Notes under the pieces: model-generated
Told to the model about the DNA's origin: nothing
The model's input: only the letters and a program-made list of their open reading frames with translations
The model's database searches: none
In this document: positions 1-11,535 of the stretch, piece by piece
Layout of the letters: every line of letters starts with the position of its first letter
Numbering within the stretch: the stretch's first letter is position 1
Translations under genes and position numbers: made by a program
NCBI GenBank assembly: GCA_015680685.1
Contig: MNCI01002042.1
Location: 824,180-876,500 of the forward strand
DNA: 52,321 nucleotides
Source: Gnetum montanum
Lineage: Eukaryota > Streptophyta > Gnetopsida > Gnetales > Gnetaceae
Reading direction: 5' to 3'

Positions 1-440
1 TTTATCTTAGATATCTCCAAGGAAAGATCACGGATCCCTAGGTACGCATCTACTGTACTCAGCCATGGCCTTCCCATTATAATTGGGAAGTCCCCTTCAT
101 TGTTGTTAACTTTAATCACCAGGAAATCAGCTGGGTATGACCAACCACATACAGTGGTGACGATGTCCTCCACCAATCCCAAGGAAATGGTGATGGACTG
201 GTCTACCAGCTCTTGTTGAATGTTGCTCTTCTTAAGTTGGGGCAGGTTCCAGGCTTGATACATATCTCGTAAAATTAAGTTGACTCCGGAACCTGAGTTA
301 ATAAGAGCCTTATGTGGTTCGCTCCCGACAACTTGTAGATAGATTAAGGGACTCCTAGGGTCAAAGAGTTTCTTGGGAAGGTTGCCTATCTTGATCCATT
401 CAGTTACGGTATGTGTTACCATAACCATATGCGTATAGTT
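1..440 (-). pseudogene. Element A aspartic protease (partial, decayed)
   Basis: The minus-strand translation gives the retropepsin pattern of this family: a stretch reading ALINSGSGVNLI, then a conserved middle with LGLVEDI, then the flap and C-terminal region DFPIIMGRPWLSTVDA. The catalytic triad should be D-S/T-G but reads N-S-G. A GAC to AAC change would explain that and would kill activity. The corresponding region of B (17826-18532) aligns throughout. In such elements the protease cleaves the Gag-Pol polyprotein inside the virus-like particle. The left edge of the window cuts the gene. Confidence 0.75.
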
Positions 441-559
441 CTGTTGTTGGACTGAAGGGTGGTCCGAAGTTTTGGATGGTGGAGGAGTGTACCTAGAGTC
501 AACCGCTTGTTGTGAGAGCTTGTCTGGGCTTTTGGTTCTGAAGAAAGGTCTTATCTTTT

Positions 560-2943
560 TACAGTTGTCAAAACCAGTAGCAAGTTGGATGTTTATGGCT
601 CTCGTAGCATTACGTTGCTGTGGTTGAGTGGGGAGTTCCCCTTGCATTATTAGAGCAGAAGGTATGAGAACTACAGGTGGAAGAGGTGCAGATGGATTTG
701 GAGGATGGTAAGTATGTGGGGTGCCTCCCGGAGGAGAAGGAGTCCTCCTAAAGTACTCCCAAACTTGGTAGTGATGTTGGGGAGTTGTGTGACTCATAAA
801 GTCACTTGGAGAAACCAGCTGTTGCACATAATATCCATATGGGTTTGGCTATCGGTAAGGATACTGTTGTTTTGGCAATGGCATCCCCCATGACTGTGGA
901 TATTGCCACTGTTGATTTTGTTTGATGGGTTGTGGTCAAGTTCCACTTGGATAGTATGTCAATGGTTGGTGGAATTATCTTAGGTTACCTTGAGAATAAG
1001 GTAACCTATAGGGTGTCTGCCGTTTGTTGAGTCTTGGGTTGAGTGCATACACCCCAGACTCCTGTAGATGTGAGATGATTGAAAAACATCCCTTAGGATG
1101 GTCATAGTGGCAGATCTCACATCCACTGTCATCGTCTGTGTCCAAGTCCACAACCTCATCAGAGATAGTAATTTTCCCTTTACCCTTGTTATGTGTAGGG
1201 CCTGAATCTCTCCGCTTTGTCTTGTTCTTGTCACTACTTCGTTCCACCTTAGACTCTTCTACGATTTTTAGGACAGTTTCAAGTCCAGAGTCTAAGGAAT
1301 CCCATAATTGGTCCACCTTAGCCAATACTTCTATTGTTAGCTTTTGAATCAACAAGGTTTTTCTATTCACCAACTCTTCAAGTGGTGACTCATCCTCTTC
1401 ATCACAAAATTTCACTCCCTTCTTTCGAAGAGAGGGATCACGGTTATATTCTTCTGCACTTTCTCTTTTTCGTAGCTCCCCTTCTTCTTTGGCTACTTGC
1501 TCCAATAGTCTATGTATTTCATGGGCTCTAAGTTCTGATAACTCCCTTAGGCATAAGTCCCAAGGGTTCTTCTATTCTCATGCCTTAGCCCATCTACGAT
1601 GTGGCAGAGTTGATCCTGTTGTGTGTAACCATGGCCTGGGCAATGATGTAGCAATGCGTAGTAGTAGCCCATGGCAACATCCAAGGGTTCATGAGTACCT
1701 TGCTTCCATCCTTGGATTTGCTTACACAAATTAGACACTTTGGAGTACGTTTGATACTTATCGTTAAAGAGTTCTAACATCGTACTCCACCTCCTGATGG
1801 TTTCTGGTTCCAAGGACCGGTATTAATTCTCTGCTTCCTTAATGAGTGTCCTAGGAAAAAACTTTAGTTTCTGCCACTCGTTTTCTATGTTTTGCAAGGC
1901 CCAGGAATCATGGAATGCCTGTAAATGATGTTGCAGATCAGCGTTGTATCCCCCTTCAAAGCATGGGATATTGTTCATTTCTAAGCGCTTGATCTGACTA
2001 TCCTTTAAATGCCTTGTTGGTATTCTCACTGCCTCCGTTATATTTAGCATGCTTCAAGTGGCAAGTAGGGGTTCGTCATGATCATCTCTTTCATGATGCC
2101 TGTGATGTCTGCGTTGTTCCCTACTTTCCCTTCGTTCATGCCCTTGTCCTCTCTCTTGACTCTCTCGTCGAGGTCTCTCATTTTTCCTAACTCTATCCTC
2201 ACCGTTATGCTCTCTATGACTGCACCCAGATGTGGAAGGAGAGGGTGAATGATGTGAAGAAGGAGAAGAAGAAGGAGAACCATTTCCATGCCATGACGAT
2301 GTTTCCTGCCTTCTCTTTTACTGCTACGGCCCTGATTGTGATGACGATTAAAGTGTCCATCCTTGTCATGTGCTGTTTTTCCCTCAGTGAATAGCTGGTG
2401 TTCACGGGGATCAAAACCAGGGTTGTGTATCGTGGAGTGTAGGTTCTGATACCCTACCTCCTCATTATCATTAGGAGGGGGAACATATTTCGATAGAGAA
2501 CCTGTTATAAGTGGTTCACCATCTCCGATTTCACTTAGGATGTGCGGGACCTCTTTGCCCTTCAACAGTGTATGTTGGCTCTCCTGCCTTGAGTTCCTCA
2601 TACATTGTGCAGTTGTAGGATAGTAATCCCTTGAGTCAAAATCTATTGCAATGTATTCAGCATAGAGCTGTGTCATGCCAATCTATGCCAGAGCATGGAG
2701 AAGCATGTTTGGGACTAATCGATCTGAAGGTAACACTATGTTACCTTGCAAATCCCTCCAGTGCATCTATTCATCTTGATGGAGGATAAAAGTAAAGTTA
2801 GGTATATACTCATTGAGATGAGTATATTCCACCCTATATTGTTGAGGAATTGGTGGATTTAGGCTATGTGTTTTAGATTGCCAACTGTTCTTTGTATTGT
2901 CCCTAGGTGGTGAGTTGCTCTTGTGAGAAGAAGAAGAAGACAT
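560..2943 (-). pseudogene. Element A gag (capsid/nucleocapsid), broken
   Basis: The start is the ATG at 2943, beginning MSSSSSHKS, about 125 nt after the PBS; E has its gag ATG at the same relative place (MASSHAINS). In-frame stops follow within the first 100 codons. The capsid-like domain (about 2050-1547) carries the retrotransposon gag signature: FEGGYNADLQHHLQAFHD, IENEWQKLKFFPRTL and SLEPETIRRWSTMLELFN. A zinc-knuckle-like C-X2-C-X3-H-X3-C (CEICHYDHPKGC) lies near 1130-1095. The region is now split into four or more reading frames. Gag would form the particle and package element RNA. Identification is firm at family level; the protein is not functional. Confidence 0.8.
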
Positions 2944-3067
2944 TATGTCTTATCGGTGTGCTATTTAACCGTTATAAAATTTTTCTTATTTAATTAACCC
3001 TAAGGTTCGTTTAAGCTCCCAATGATGTGAATGATCTCTTATGTTCTACTTAGCGCACAAATACTTT

Positions 3068-3087
3068 GTCCCAAACAACGGTGCCTA
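3068..3087 (-). promoter_or_regulatory. Element A primer binding site (tRNA-Asp type)
   Basis: Immediately 3' of the LTR on the minus strand the sequence reads AGGCACCGTTGTTTGGGAC. Plant tRNA-Asp ends so that its complement is TGGCGCCGTTGCCGGGGAT. Most of the mismatches are transitions, as expected from decay. E (51833) and B (38478) have the same site at the same place, which supports the call. Confidence 0.7.
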
Positions 3088-3899
3088 TGATGAGTGGCGA
3101 GGCACCCCTACACTCAACCATACGAATATGAGCATAACACGTCCGATTCGGTTGAACTCCGCAGACTAAGTGCCTACACGCCTCATGGAACACTTAAGGT
3201 TAATTATTCGTTGTCTTCCTAGACTTACTTGTATTTGTCACGGTGTATGGTTAAGTAAGTCTGAGGTATATGATTTTTATATCTTTTTGTGTTTTATCTC
3301 CTATGCTATTGAGTTGAAGGGTGAAGAGACTAATTACTAACTTTAACTAATGAACTAAGTCTAAATTAACCTAGCATCAGCATCTGTTCCCACTTACTGT
3401 ACACACCCTGAACCAATGCAACCGTGGCTACCAAATGCTAGTCATTGCTGGGATTACCATGTGTAATGTACGTGCTCGAAGTGGTCGTACTGAGGCACTT
3501 AACTAGCAGAGAAGGGTTGAGAGAGAATTAATTCCTAATAAAGCATTTAAATGAAAAGTAATAAATAATAGTAAATAAAATCCTAATTAGCCTATTCCAT
3601 GCACTGTAAGGTTTATCCAAGAAGTTCGTCTTTATTGCCGTACACAAACTTGTGTTCAGGTATAATGTTTACTCGAATAAAGATCTGTTCACTCTGGAGT
3701 TCCTACTACAGGAACATGGAAATTAATCTATCTCTGGAGTGGAAAAATTGCCAGATTTTTACTATGGTGTAGGCCTAGATGAGGAAACAAGGGAGAGCCG
3801 CCTCTTATTTATAGATATGACGGTGCACTGCGATATCGCATACATGATATCACAGGGGAAGACGCGATATCGTGAGGGATGCGATATCACGTCCCATCA
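3088..3899 (-). repeat. Element A 5' LTR (812 bp)
   Basis: On the minus strand the LTR starts TGATGGGACG at 3899 and ends CTCATCA at 3088, next to the PBS. The E LTR starts TGATGAG and ends CTCATCA, a 7-bp inverted terminal repeat, which fixes this boundary. Contents in transcription order are the GATATC palindrome cluster (3888-3832), a TATA box (3814-3805), an AATAAA within the segment that reads AATAAAGACGAACTT near 3640-3628, then U5. The length agrees with the B LTR (817 bp). The partner LTR is outside the window, so the target duplication cannot be tested. Confidence 0.75.
3805..3888 (-). promoter_or_regulatory. Element A LTR promoter: TATA box with upstream GATATC palindromes
   Basis: The minus strand carries CTATAAATAAGAGGC, a good TATA box, at 3814-3805. 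Just upstream lie four GATATC hexamers at 3832, 3846, 3866 and 3883, several extended to GCGATATCGC or CGCGATATCG. The same arrangement is present in the B and E LTRs. The role as an enhancer or factor-binding array is inferred from its position and conservation. Confidence 0.6.
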
Positions 3900-5424
3900 A
3901 TTTGTTTACTACCACTTAAATTTAGAAACTACTACATTTACTTCATGTTAGCTATGAGCACTATGTACAATACAACATCATCTATCATATACCTCATCAT
4001 GATTTAAACCATACACATCGTCTCTACTAACTCATGTGGGAAGATAACGATCACGAATTGTAACCAGTTACTCGCATAATCACATTTCCTTGTCTATGGA
4101 ATTTGGATGGGATGATGTGTGAACACTTGTATTTTGTATGGTTGGGCTTTGGATACTCCACCACTCATCACTAACAAAAGATTTGGGTCCAAAAGGGATA
4201 ACTTGGGATAAAATATTTTGTTCAAAGAGTTGTTTGCTCTATTTTATTATAAGTTGACAAAGATATATATGTTTGGGCTTATCATTGATAGTTAAATTCA
4301 AACATATAAATTGCTTGTAGAAAGTTGTATTTACAACTTAACACTTTATTGGTTATATTTCATAGTTTTCTTTATTTAATATGCAAAGACATCAACCAAT
4401 AGACTTTTACCATTAACTAAAATGATTAATTTCCATACATATTTTTTTATTGAGGCATTAATAATATTCTACTATTCGTTTAATATCAACTTAGTATTTG
4501 GTCTTGACATATGCTTCTTATCTCCTCAAAATGAAGTATTATAAAGATGTTATTGCTAAAGTATGATTAGATTCTAAACCCTATAGGGAACCATTACATG
4601 TAGCTATGTCGTTAAGAGATTGCATGTGGCTTTCAATATTTGGATTGATAAGTTTTGACTAGATTTATTCTTCTACATTAGTATCAAGAATGAAGGCTTC
4701 AACACTTAAGCATGCACTTGTCATACTATTTTAGCCTAAGTGGAATATTTATGTGGTTAGTTTCAAAGGACTATCTAGTAGCAAATCTTTCAATTTTGAG
4801 GATAGAGGATATTCTTGTTTCCAACAAAAATAAAGCATTAAATTATCATGAAGAAGACTCGAAACCACTTCTAAGATATTTGGTTATTTGGGTTTTGGGA
4901 ATCCTGTGCATGCTTGTTGTTAACAAAATATTTTGTATATAAATTGCTCTAATGTTATAATATTTTGATAAATTACTATTTTTCCTTTCAAAAAGAAAAA
5001 ATTCTAATATAGATTAAACCAGAGATTTTCTCATGTGCTAGAGTTAAATTTATGTACTTGCAATAATTAATACTTTTACAACTTTAAAATATCATATTTC
5101 TTGATGAAACCATATATAGGTCTCATTACATTTCTCTACCTACATAAGCATGTGTTTTTGTTAACTACCTCTCTTGTGCAACTCAAATTGTTATTTGCCT
5201 ATTTTTCTTAAAGGAAAGACCATTTTCTTTGGAGTGGGAGGTTTTGTTGTAAGTTTTATGAACAAAGGAATTCATTATAAAAACAATAATGTATAGAAAG
5301 TGTAGAAACTTGTAGAATCATATGGAAAAATCACATTGCAAGTTAAGATTTTGTATTTACAAATAAGTTTTGGGATGAAATAACAAACATTAATATTGCA
5401 TAGAAAAAGAACATTTTAACTCAT

Positions 5425-5562
5425 TTATTAAGCGGAGTCCCAAGGGGTTGGTAGATGAGCAAAAAGCCTAACCTCTTCAAGTGGCTACACTTAGGCTTGA
5501 ACCCAAGTCTTTGAATTGAGTTAAAAGAGCACCTTACCATTACTCCAAACAATGGTCCCTAA
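5425..5562 (-). mobile_element. tRNA-derived SINE-like unit
   Basis: On the minus strand an A-box-like TGGAGTAATGG (5548-5538) is followed about 35 nt later by a B-box-like GGTTCAAGCCT (5503-5493), the spacing of an RNA polymerase III promoter. It continues to CTACCAACCCCTTGG, which resembles the 3' part of the units at 7594-7932. The segment between the boxes (GGTAAGGTGCTC, then CAATTCAAAGAC) is shared with the fragment at 50831-50868. No poly(A) tail or target duplication is clear. Confidence 0.5.
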
Positions 5563-6140
5563 TTAGCTATCTATTATTAAAGTTTGAAATATGATAAACA
5601 AAATGAGTGCACAGGAGTCAATAAAGATGTGATAGAAAATCAACATTTTATAAGGGAGTTCTATATGGAATGCTACCAAATTAATAGCAACTCAAAATTT
5701 TAAATACAAATAACTTTTGAGGGAGTACCATCAACACCCATATAATCCAAGCTCATATCATTTCTTAGTAGTGTCACTTTCATTGCATGACTTTGAAACA
5801 CCACAAAATTATCACAATAAAATATATAACAAAAAAATAGTATTGTGAATAGTTAAAAGCTATAAAAGGATTACTAATAGAGACTTCTTTATTAAGTGTA
5901 ACCCAACAACTAAAATGTGTGCTTCCTTTTCCTATTAGAGTGTGAACTCTGCCAAATTAAGTTCAATCTTGTTAATGACAGTTTTCCTTTCACATAGCAT
6001 ATCATAGTTATTATTCTAGAATTTGAAATGTATTAATGTAAGATACTGCTTAGTTGTAATGCAACTTTTGGTTTTTAAAAATCATTCTGTTGTAACCACG
6101 TTTTTTATTTTTTCTTTTACATACTCAATTCACCTCTATA

Positions 6141-6204
6141 AATTCCTTATCTTAGCACAAACACAAAATTTAAATTCCTTATCTTAGCACAAACACAAAA
6201 TTAA
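6141..6204. repeat. 32-bp tandem duplication (two copies)
   Basis: Two adjacent units begin AATTCCTTATCTTAGCACAA and are identical except near the very end. This looks like recent local slippage. It has no evident function. Confidence 0.85.
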
Positions 6205-7593
6205 ATTTTGTTAGCACTAACCAAGTTATCTAGTCATACCTTAAATGTACAATCATAGTTTTGTTTTTGTTTATTTGTTTACTTTAGGAATGAGTTATAA
6301 AATTTCTTTTATTAGCAACTTTCAAATCAAAGCTAACTTAATATTAAGCACATGTTAATAAGTAAGCCAATCTAAGATTAGTGATATATATAGAAGCTCA
6401 TTTTTAATTTTCTTTTAAAGTTTAATAGATTTGTGTATTCTAATTTCTTGTTCAAGGCACAAAATTAAATTTCTATGTTTGAGTTTCTATTTTAGATAGC
6501 ATTTTTAATTAGAAAAATATTTAGAACTGGTATTTATAATTGAAAAAATGAAAAATGTAGATGGCAACTTTATTGGAACATAATTAGTATTTACTAATTT
6601 ATCCCGATTTAAATAATCCAATTTTTAAAATATGCTTGCATTTTGTAATCTTTGAGCTAACTTTCAAACCAAAGTACCATAATGGTTTACCATGGAGTTT
6701 AAATGAATTCTAGAGTACATTAAACAATTTATGGGAAAGAAAAAAAAATATCTAACACAAGTTTCTTGGAGAAGAAAGAAGTAACTAAAAAATGTTGAAA
6801 GAAGATAAGGTTTATTGTTATGCTTTTTAAAGACTGTAGTTAATGAAATTGAAACTAATTTGTTTTTATTAGGTCCATGATAAGACCCTAAAACCTATTG
6901 GATAAATTCAATTTCAACTTTCATAATACATGTACCATTTTTCTGAGTATAAACCATTAGATTTTAAACATGTCATTGGTTAAATTAAACAACTTCGTGT
7001 TATATGCTATTACACTGATGCATTGGTTATAAAATCACATGTAGACTTCAAAAACCATGTACATTGATATTATATGCATGTGTTAGTTACCTCAATATAT
7101 CTTAGTTTTCTAAGTTACAAACAACATCATTGTTATCGCCCTGTCTATGTGATTCAACTTATAATCCATTGTTACTTTGGCTAGCACGACTTTGGGTTAA
7201 ATTCCGATGGAATAATGGAAGCGGTGACGTGTTTATGCTTCAATGTACGTTCCCTCTTGTAATTATTTCATACCTTAAATATAACTTATAACATTCTTCA
7301 TTCGTTATCATTATCATTATCCTTATCCAACATCAAAGTTTGAACGTTGGATGGATATGATATTTGAATCCGCTATTTGATTTTTGTTTAAAGAGTAAAC
7401 CTGTATTTCTTAATGGAACACACCCAAGGTTGGACACGCCACCACCTTAACCATCTAATTTAACGTTTTTAATATGCATTCTATTTGCACTAGGCCATCA
7501 AACTAATTATACAATAATTGCACACAACATGATACAAGTTAGAATGAGTTAGAAAGGGATATTTTAAAGCATGTATTTAAGGGTGTAGAGTAG

Positions 7594-7762
7594 CAAGAGA
7601 TTATTATTTAGAGTAATGGTAAGATACTTATTTTTTAAATTATAAGACCTGGGTTTGAGCTTGAAAATACCCACTTAAAAGAGATTAAGCTTGCACTCAT
7701 CTACTAACCCTCTCATGACCTTGTCTTAGTCAAATGAGCATTGAGCCTTTATATCATAATCC
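7594..7762 (+). mobile_element. SINE-like unit with 19-bp target duplication
   Basis: The unit has an A-box-like TAGAGTAATGG (7609-7619) and a B-box-like GGTTTGAGCTT (7652-7662), then the family 3' region (CTACTAACCCT, CCTTGTCTTAG). It is flanked by a perfect direct repeat, ATTTAAGGGTGTAGAGTAG, at 7575-7593 and 7763-7781. The second copy overlaps the head of the next SINE unit, so this one appears to have jumped into the 5' end of the other. A 19-bp duplication is typical of LINE-driven retroposition. Confidence 0.6.
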
Positions 7763-7768
7763 ATTTAA

Positions 7769-7932
7769 GGGTGTAGAGTAGTGGTTGGGACACTCATTTC
7801 TTAAAAGAGAGATTGGGACTTCGATCCTTACCTTCACTAATAGGTATGGCACTAGTGGAGTAACGGTGTGGTGGAATGTTATGGGTTATGCTACCAACCC
7901 TAAGCTTCCTTGTCTCAAAAAAGAAAAAAAGA
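7769..7932 (+). mobile_element. SINE-like unit with A-rich tail
   Basis: The A box is TAGAGTAGTGG (7774-7784), one mismatch from the consensus. A B-box-like ACTTCGATCC (near 7818-7827) follows. The 3' end reads CTACCAACCCTAAGCTTCCT, then TTGTCTC and an A-rich tail ending near 7932. The same 3' signature recurs at 49283-49318. The length of about 165 bp fits a short plant SINE. Confidence 0.6.
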
Positions 7933-8006
7933 ATGGTTTCGCGACACCTCTTCCAATTCCCTTGTTTTTCCCCTATGTGTGTGATTTGCAAATTTCAAGC
8001 TTTGTG

Positions 8007-8302
8007 GAGACATCTTGAAGGTCAAGGAGACATCTTGTCCTAGTGTTGGAACTTCACAGGCAACATTTGGGACATGCCAGAGGTATCTCTATTGAGAACT
8101 AAGTCTTCATAGAAGATGTCTCTCATTGGATAGGAGACATCATAGAATTGTTGGAGATGGCTCTCTAGAGTGAAGATGTCTCAAAGGAGACATCTTCCAA
8201 ACTATTGAAATATTTCAGCCAAGAGGAGATGTCTCATCCATAGAGGAGATGTCTCCCACGCACAAGATGTCTCTCTTGAAAGTTGTATTTTGGCAGGAGA
8301 CA
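8007..8302. repeat. Cluster of ten GAGACA/TGTCTC words, mostly in AAGATGTCTC
   Basis: The word GAGACATC, usually inside GAGACATCTT or its complement AAGATGTCTC, occurs at 8007, 8027, 8113 (rc), 8134, 8173 (rc), 8187, 8226 (rc), 8246 (rc) and 8264 (rc). A shorter GAGACA lies at 8297. Copies at 8173-8182 and 8187-8196 form a near-perfect inverted pair with a 4-nt centre. TGTCTC is the classical auxin-response-element core, so an auxin-responsive regulatory region is one reading. A decayed short tandem or transposon repeat is another. No gene follows directly; the LTR of element C starts at 8585. Confidence 0.6.
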
Positions 8303-8584
8303 ACCTAAGGACATCAAAGATGACCCATATAGCTAGGAAAACTTCTGAAATTGCCCATTCCAATTCAGGAAACAGCTGAGAGAAGGTGGAAGAAGATAGA
8401 AACAACATGGGAACTCCAAGTTGAACTTGAGGAAGGTTTCCTAGGATTTTTATCTTGTTTTTCTAATAATATGGTTTGTGTTTCATGCTTGTATGATGTA
8501 GAGAGATAAAGAGAAGAGATTTATGTAAGTTCATGTGTTAAGCTTGGGTAGGAGTGTGAAAGAGCACATTGAGTGAGTGCAAAG

Positions 8585-11535
8585 TGTTGGCAACCCTTTG
8601 GGATTGGACCACCAATGTTGTGGAGCCTTTGGGTCTTGCGACCTTCGAGGTCACGAGATATGAAGGTGTTCTTCAAACAGAGTTTAGGTGCTTGCTAGTC
8701 TTTGGCAACACCAAGGCCCATATACCTCTAAATAGACATAGTAGTTATGAAACGAACTAATCATGAATATGTGTTTGCTATTGTGAATGTTGTAATGGTT
8801 GGATTGTGTATGAAATTGTAAGTAGCTATCATAAACGAAATTTAGCTAACTTTGTCAAATACCATGAGTTGTTGAAGGTTCCTATTTTGTCCAATCACTT
8901 AGTCTATATAATCCATATAGTACATTACTTGTAACAAATAAAATTTTACAAAAACATTTGAGCACAATTTTGCCAATCTACTCCTAATTTCCTCCAGAGA
9001 GAAATTCCACAAGAAAACTAGAAATAGAGAGAGATTCAATGGAATTTAGAAAGAGAAAGAAAAGAAAGCATATTTATGTGTAATCTCAAATATTTAAGTA
9101 AGATAAAATGACACGAGGAAGGACTTCATAATAAAGCTATTCCAATTCAATCTAACTACGAATTGTCCAAACCCTTTGAGCTCAACAAGAAATTTCATAA
9201 AAGACAATCTTATTAAACTACCAAAAATGCTACATAAACAACAAAGTACAAGCTTCTATTTTGACTAGTTAATAGTTGTCAAGAATTGCATTCAACAGAG
9301 CCTTCAAAAAAATTTGATAATTTTAGGATTGAAATTCCAAGGTAATACACTTTAAAATAATGAATCTATTTTAGTCATCTAAAAATACCAAAGATTTTTT
9401 TAGATTCTCTATGCTCAAAATAGGCAATTTCATTTTGACATTACTATTAAATTGCTCTAGAGGCTTTTCAACAACATAAGCTCTTTTATGGCAAACCTTA
9501 ATAGAAGTCTAATATTGTGCAAAAACAGAGCTATAAAAGCAACCTAAAAAATCCCATAATTAAATTCCAACCATGATACTATCTAACCATTAGCTAAGCA
9601 ACTAAAACAAAATGGAAAGATATGAACTCACAAGATTAAAACAAAGCAGCTAAATTGATGTCTTTAAAAAGCCATCTTACAATCTTCAACATTCTTCTAA
9701 GTTGCTTCTTTCAAAATCTCCCCATTCTACCTTTGAAGGTCATTTTATAGTGACCTTAGGGTAGTTACAATAATCATGAAAAGTTAAGGGTATTACAAAT
9801 ATCTAGGAATATTAATTTATAACCACCCTAGAAGCTATAACTTTTATAGTAATTTATTAGAAATTTGAGCTATGGTTGCCAAGTGTTTTCTTGGTAACAA
9901 ATATCATGGAGAATACCATAAGAAGTTACAAAAATTAGAGAAATATATGCCAAAGTTGGCAAGTGTCTCATAAGAGACTACAAATATCAAGGAGAATTAA
10001 TTATAACTACCTATGGGAATTTTTCAAAAATGAAGTTATACCTATCATACGTTCATAAATCCTTCTTTCCTAATTCGTAAGCCCTACCCAACATTAAGGT
10101 TTTGCAATATATATATATATTTTAAAAAATATCATTAAGGCCTCGTAGCCTTAACATTGCGTTCATCAACACATTTATACAAAATGTGTAATCATTGTAA
10201 GGTATGTTCATTTCTCATGGCCTTGATACCACACACCACATTGCCCTCTTCTTGCATTTGGAGGAAACTTTGCCATTTTTTATGCCTTGCTTAATGTTGA
10301 TGTCATTTCTACTAAGCAAACATAGATGCTCTCTTGCCCTTCATTGATGGAGTCTTGCAGTTGCACCGTTGTCTCCTTCATTGTTGCGTTGCCTCCGTAA
10401 CCATTATTGATAATGGTTCTGCCTAAGCCATAGGCATTGTTGTTGGGTTCTAACTTGATCCAGTTAAGAGAGGTCACATGTTTCTTTGTCATTTTATTCT
10501 AGACTAACGAATTGTTTCCAGCTTCATTTCCATTATAGGGGTTTTGATGTCATCTTTGCTAGCCCTAATGCCATTTTAAACCTTAGAGCAAATACCATTC
10601 AGATGTTGTGGCTCCTTTACAAATTCATGGTGCCTTGCATCTGAGTCTAGGCTTTTAAATTTTGATTGATGTTTAAATATTTTTTTTTTTGCTCAAATTC
10701 TTATGGGTGCTACTAATTTTGTTGAATGTGAAATATTTCTTAGGATTTTTTATTTTCTAAATCTCAATGTTTCTCATTTGAAACAATTTGGTGACGTAGG
10801 TTTTTACTACTTCCCAAATACCCATCTTTCTTTTTCTCTAAGATGCAATTTCTGTTTGTGATAACCTGAGTGTTTGTTATTTATTTCAAAGTCTCAAATC
10901 ATGCTCTCATGATTTTTCACAAATATTTGTGAATTTGCAAAGGCTTTTGTTAAACTCTCTACTCCCTTGTGATCAAATCCTAAAAGCTTATGTAGTGGAC
11001 AATGTAAAAAATTATGTGCAAATAATAGAAATTTTAAAAATTCACCAGCATTCCATGTTTTTCATAACTCTATGAAATTTTATTGCTCATATGATTATTT
11101 GCTTTCTAAAACTGGCATGTTCTAGAGTATCTTCTAAATTCACAATATTTTAGCTTCTAGAAGATATATTCATCTTTTATAACTTCAAATAAAGGTGAAT
11201 GATTACGGGTACCTCTACTATCTACCACTTAGCCATTTGATTAGAATGAGCAACTATAGTATTACTATCTTTCTCCATATAAAGACTATTACTCATGACA
11301 ATGAGAAGTCAACATAGAAATCAAGTTCCATGGGTTATGAAAGTAGACACACTACTTGCTCATTAACATGTTAATATACTTTCATTTTACAGATAAAGTA
11401 GCTAAAATCCCATGAACTTTTATCCTTTTTCTACTTGTATGTTGTCTTGCATTCACCAATAATATTTGGATTTTAGTAAAACCTAAACATTAATTCATAA
11501 ATTTTTCTTCATAAGATGGCTTAAATGTGTCAACA
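8585..11535 (-). repeat. Element C 3' LTR (about 2.95 kb)
   Basis: This aligns end to end with 45759-48723. A 200-bp stretch compared by eye (around 9108 against 46280) differs at roughly one base in eight. The terminal inverted bases are TGTTG/CAACA. It contains a TA run at 10112-10123 and a short minus-strand open frame at 10280-10492 that the other LTR also has. A large LTR is common in Tat-type elements. Confidence 0.8.
10280..10492 (-). other. Short open frame inside the C 3' LTR, conserved in the other LTR
   Basis: A 70-residue frame starts MTKKHVTSLNW and contains EPNNNAYGLGRTIINNGYG and VQLQDSINEG. The copy in the other LTR (47426-47677) encodes about two-thirds identical residues over the shared part and stays open. 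I recognise no domain. Either it is a remnant of a real protein, since a long LTR can hold one, or it is open by chance. The shared sequence alone proves only common descent of the two LTRs. Confidence 0.3.

Larger units (their letters stand above)
1..3899 (-). mobile_element. Element A: 5' part of an Athila-like Ty3/gypsy retrotransposon
   Basis: Read on the minus strand, the order is LTR (3899-3088), PBS (3087-3068), gag (from 2943) and protease, which runs off the left edge. RT, RNase H, integrase and the 3' LTR lie outside the window. The family is Athila-like: the gag matches the same protein in element B, whose pol has Athila-type motifs, and the PBS resembles the complement of tRNA-Asp. 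Three copies of this family occur here (A, B and E). A has many stops and frameshifts and cannot be autonomous. Confidence 0.85.
3900..7574. other. AT-rich spacer with no recognisable gene
   Basis: I see no coding pattern with recognisable domains over this 3.7 kb in either strand. It holds one SINE-like unit (5425-5562, minus) and a 32-bp tandem duplication (6141-6204). A 76-codon open frame at 4712-4942 (plus) has no motif I recognise and lies in low-complexity AT-rich sequence, so I do not call it a gene. Decayed transposon sequence is the likely origin. Confidence 0.6.

Noticed and set aside
3900-4170. A longer A LTR ending at CACTCATCA (4170)
   Set aside because: The ending resembles the LTR terminus, but the E LTR starts at the sequence equivalent to 3899 and A and B LTR lengths then agree (812 and 817 bp). 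Nothing in 3900-4170 matches B or E.
4712-4942. 76-codon open frame with hydrophobic end, as a possible gene
   Set aside because: No domain, no neighbouring exon or promoter signal, and AT-rich context. Chance openness is enough.
6141-6204. CRISPR-like or satellite array
   Set aside because: Only two adjacent copies without spacers, in a plant nuclear context.
8202-8408. Minus-strand 68-codon frame overlapping the TGTCTC cluster
   Set aside because: It is made largely of the repeated words read in one frame and shows no domain.
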